Source: Bacillus thermozeamaize
Lineage (GTDB): Bacteria > Bacillota > Bacilli > ZCTH02-B2
Direction: 5' to 3'
Assembly: GCA_002159075.1 (NCBI GenBank)
Contig: LZRT01000095.1
Span: 1 to 62,511 of the forward strand
DNA length: 62,511 bases
A program made the translations under genes and the position numbers. Of this stretch, positions 60,877 to 62,511 are shown one piece after another (within the stretch, counting starts at the first letter, position 1; the number at the start of each line of letters is the position of its first letter). Under the pieces are notes generated by a model, which made no database searches, was not told the DNA's origin, and saw only the letters and a program-made list of their open reading frames with translations.

Positions 60877-61944
60877 GTGAACGTCATCTGGACCGACCAA
60901 TTGAGCAAAACCTATCGGGGGCATGGCGGTTTCCGCCAGGCCTCGTTTGCTGTCAGCAAGGGGCAGGTGTTCGGCTGCCTGGGACCCAACGGCGCCGGCA
61001 AAAGCACGCTGGTCAAAACGCTTCTGGGCTTTCTTCGCCCCACTTCCGGAAAAGGACTGGTCTTCGGCCGGCCGCTCGGGGACAAAGAAACCCGCCGGCA
61101 CATCGGCTACCTGCCGGAGCTTTTCCGCTATCACACCTGGCTGACCGGCGAAGAGCTGCTCCGCCTGCACGGGCAGCTGCACCGCATGCCGGAGAGCCAA
61201 ATCCGCCAGCGCATCCCCGTCGTCCTCGAACAGATCGGCATGCTCGGGCAGGAAAAGAAAAAGATTGCCAGTTACAGCAAAGGCATGCAACAGCGCATCG
61301 GGCTTGGCTGCGCCCTGATCAACGATCCGGAGCTCCTGTTTCTCGACGAGCCCACCTCTGCCCTCGATCCCATTGGCCGCCGCCAGATCCGCGATCTGCT
61401 GGTTCACCTGAAAGCACAAGGCAAAACCATCTTCTTAAACAGCCACCTGCTCAGCGAAGTGGAGGCGGTGTGTGACGCGCTGCTGATCCTCAACCGTGGC
61501 CAGATCGTCGTTCAGGGCACATGGGAACAACTGCAGATCGGCTCTCTGGTGGGGCGTATCCGCCTCTTTTGCCGGGAAGAAACGGAATTGGCGCGTTTGC
61601 GGCGCTTGCAACGCCAAAAACCGGAATGGCAGGAATGCGTCACCGTCATGGATCTGCCCCGCAACGGCCCTCAAGCCGGGAAGCAAACCGGGTTCGCACA
61701 AACCGGCAACACACCATCCGGGATCACGTTGCGCATCGCGCTCCGGACGCGCGAAGAAATTGCCGATTGGGTGGCCCGCCTGGTGGCGGAAGGGTTTGCC
61801 GTCGAAGAGGTGCAGGTAGAGAAGCCTTCCCTGGAAGAGCTGTTCTTTCACTGGATTGAACAGCAGAAGGATGGCGAGCGGATGGTAAAGCAGAAGGATG
61901 GCGCCCTGCATGGACAGCGCCGACGGGAGGAGGTGCAGCGATGA
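60877..61944 (+). CDS. ABC transporter ATP-binding protein
   Basis: 355 aa. Walker A GPNGAGKSTLVKT, signature YSKGMQQRIGLGCAL, Walker B LLFLDEPTSALDP and LNSHLLSE. The C-terminal 120 residues are an extension with a short repeat of 13 nt (CAGAAGGATGGCG, 61864 and 61894). GTG 60877 is chosen; the frame is open to 60757 inside the anti-sigma gene. Overlaps the permease start. Confidence 0.9.
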   Translation: MNVIWTDQLSKTYRGHGGFRQASFAVSKGQVFGCLGPNGAGKSTLVKTLLGFLRPTSGKGLVFGRPLGDKETRRHIGYLPELFRYHTWLTGEELLRLHGQLHRMPESQIRQRIPVVLEQIGMLGQEKKKIASYSKGMQQRIGLGCALINDPELLFLDEPTSALDPIGRRQIRDLLVHLKAQGKTIFLNSHLLSEVEAVCDALLILNRGQIVVQGTWEQLQIGSLVGRIRLFCREETELARLRRLQRQKPEWQECVTVMDLPRNGPQAGKQTGFAQTGNTPSGITLRIALRTREEIADWVARLVAEGFAVEEVQVEKPSLEELFFHWIEQQKDGERMVKQKDGALHGQRRREEVQR

Positions 61945-62511
61945 ACGTCATCTATCGGCTGACGCTCAGTGAAGGCATCCACCGGCGTATTTTTCACCTG
62001 CTTCTGCTGATGACGGGAGGATTTCTGCTCTTTTATGGATACGGCCTCCACCTGGTGTATCGCGGGCAGGAGGAGATCATCCATACCGGCATCCATACCG
62101 CGCTGATCCATGACATCAGCTTTTTCTTCACGATCGGACTCTTTTTTGCCAGCTTTCTCACCGGCATCCTGGCCATCCTCTCTTCGGTCGGCAGCATCCA
62201 GGGGGAAATTGAAAGCGGCCTGATGTACGGCATCCTGAGCAAGCCCATTTCGCGCCTGGAAGTGCTGTTCGGCAAGTTTCTCGGCAACGCCACCCTCTTC
62301 TTCCTCTACGGGCTTGCGCTCTTTTTCAGCATCATCGGACTGAACCGCTGGCTGAGCGGCAGCACGCTGCTGAGTTTCGAAACGCCATACCTCATCGCCG
62401 CCGCCATGGCCTTTACCCTGCAGCCGATCATCCTGCTGGCGGTCACCATGGCGCTGAGCACCCGCCTTTCCCCCATGGGCAGCGGCGTGGTGATCATGAT
62501 CCTTTACGGAC
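61941..62511 (+). CDS. ABC exporter permease, incomplete at the window edge
   Basis: Starts at ATG 61941, overlapping the ATPase stop by 4 nt (ATGA), with AGGAGGTGC upstream. 190 codons are visible: MNVIYRLTLSEGIHRRIFHL, a membrane segment (LLLLMTGGFLLFYGYG), then FFFTIGLFFASFLTGILAIL and GLMYGILSKPISRLEVLFGK, typical of ABC-2 permeases. The 3' end lies outside the window. Confidence 0.85.
   Translation, partial: MNVIYRLTLSEGIHRRIFHLLLLMTGGFLLFYGYGLHLVYRGQEEIIHTGIHTALIHDISFFFTIGLFFASFLTGILAILSSVGSIQGEIESGLMYGILSKPISRLEVLFGKFLGNATLFFLYGLALFFSIIGLNRWLSGSTLLSFETPYLIAAAMAFTLQPIILLAVTMALSTRLSPMGSGVVIMILYG

Overview
The window reads as a chromosome segment of an aerobic, spore-forming, GC-rich Bacillales-type Firmicute that can probably oxidise hydrogen. 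The evidence is Bacillus-like content and synteny (lysC beside uvrC, a lysine riboswitch, KtrB, YugN, RocG/GudB-type glutamate dehydrogenase, a CotD-like coat protein), Gram-positive Shine-Dalgarno sites, many GTG/TTG starts and lipobox lipoproteins. The species cannot be named from the sequence.

Layout. 1-3.7 kb: aspartokinase under an L-box, and uvrC. 3.8-4.7 kb: a ZIP metal transporter behind a Zur-like box. 4.7-11.4 kb: a System I cytochrome c maturation operon (ccmE-F-[ccmI-like]-[331 aa]-A-B-C-D-tlpA type) whose CcmE carries a CxxxY haem-binding motif and which has no ccmH. 11.5-16.9 kb: housekeeping genes (phosphoesterase, CDF transporter, beta-lactamase fold, KtrB, DusB). 17-20.8 kb: Sco and a ba3-type oxidase operon with a 50-residue subunit IIa and a lipoprotein cytochrome c. 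20.8-23.5 kb: AzlCD, a PCYCGC lipoprotein interrupted by one in-frame UGA at a conserved Cys position, and a DUF2935 protein. 23.7-29.2 kb: a PadR-controlled ABC exporter with two matching operators, a deleted TetR-linked ABC exporter, and a frameshifted epimerase gene.

29.4-44.1 kb: a roughly 14.7 kb block on the minus strand holding a group 2a-like [NiFe] uptake hydrogenase. Order: DUF1641, hypA, hypB, small subunit, large subunit, protease, a 99 aa protein, a TPR protein, a 124 aa protein, a NifU-Rieske fusion, an NHL propeller, hypC, hypD, hypE, a glutaredoxin-like protein, hypF, then a NicO-type nickel transporter. With the ba3 oxidase and the cytochrome c machinery this suggests respiratory H2 (possibly trace H2) oxidation. 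44.5-52.8 kb: HhH protein, DJ-1/PfpI, cysteine synthase, an operon of a CMD/AhpD-like protein, a mycofactocin-type SDR and a polar amino acid ABC transporter, a coat protein, and glutamate dehydrogenase. 52.9-62.5 kb: DUF554, thermonuclease, CAP protein, CBS protein, YugN, FtsW, and an ECF sigma/anti-sigma/ABC exporter operon cut by the window edge.

The most interesting signals are the candidate selenocysteine codon with a SECIS-like hairpin in the PCYCGC lipoprotein (22462-22502), the CcmE-Cys System I variant in a Gram-positive background, and the uncharacterised accessory proteins of the hydrogenase cluster. No tRNA, rRNA, CRISPR array or intact transposase was seen.
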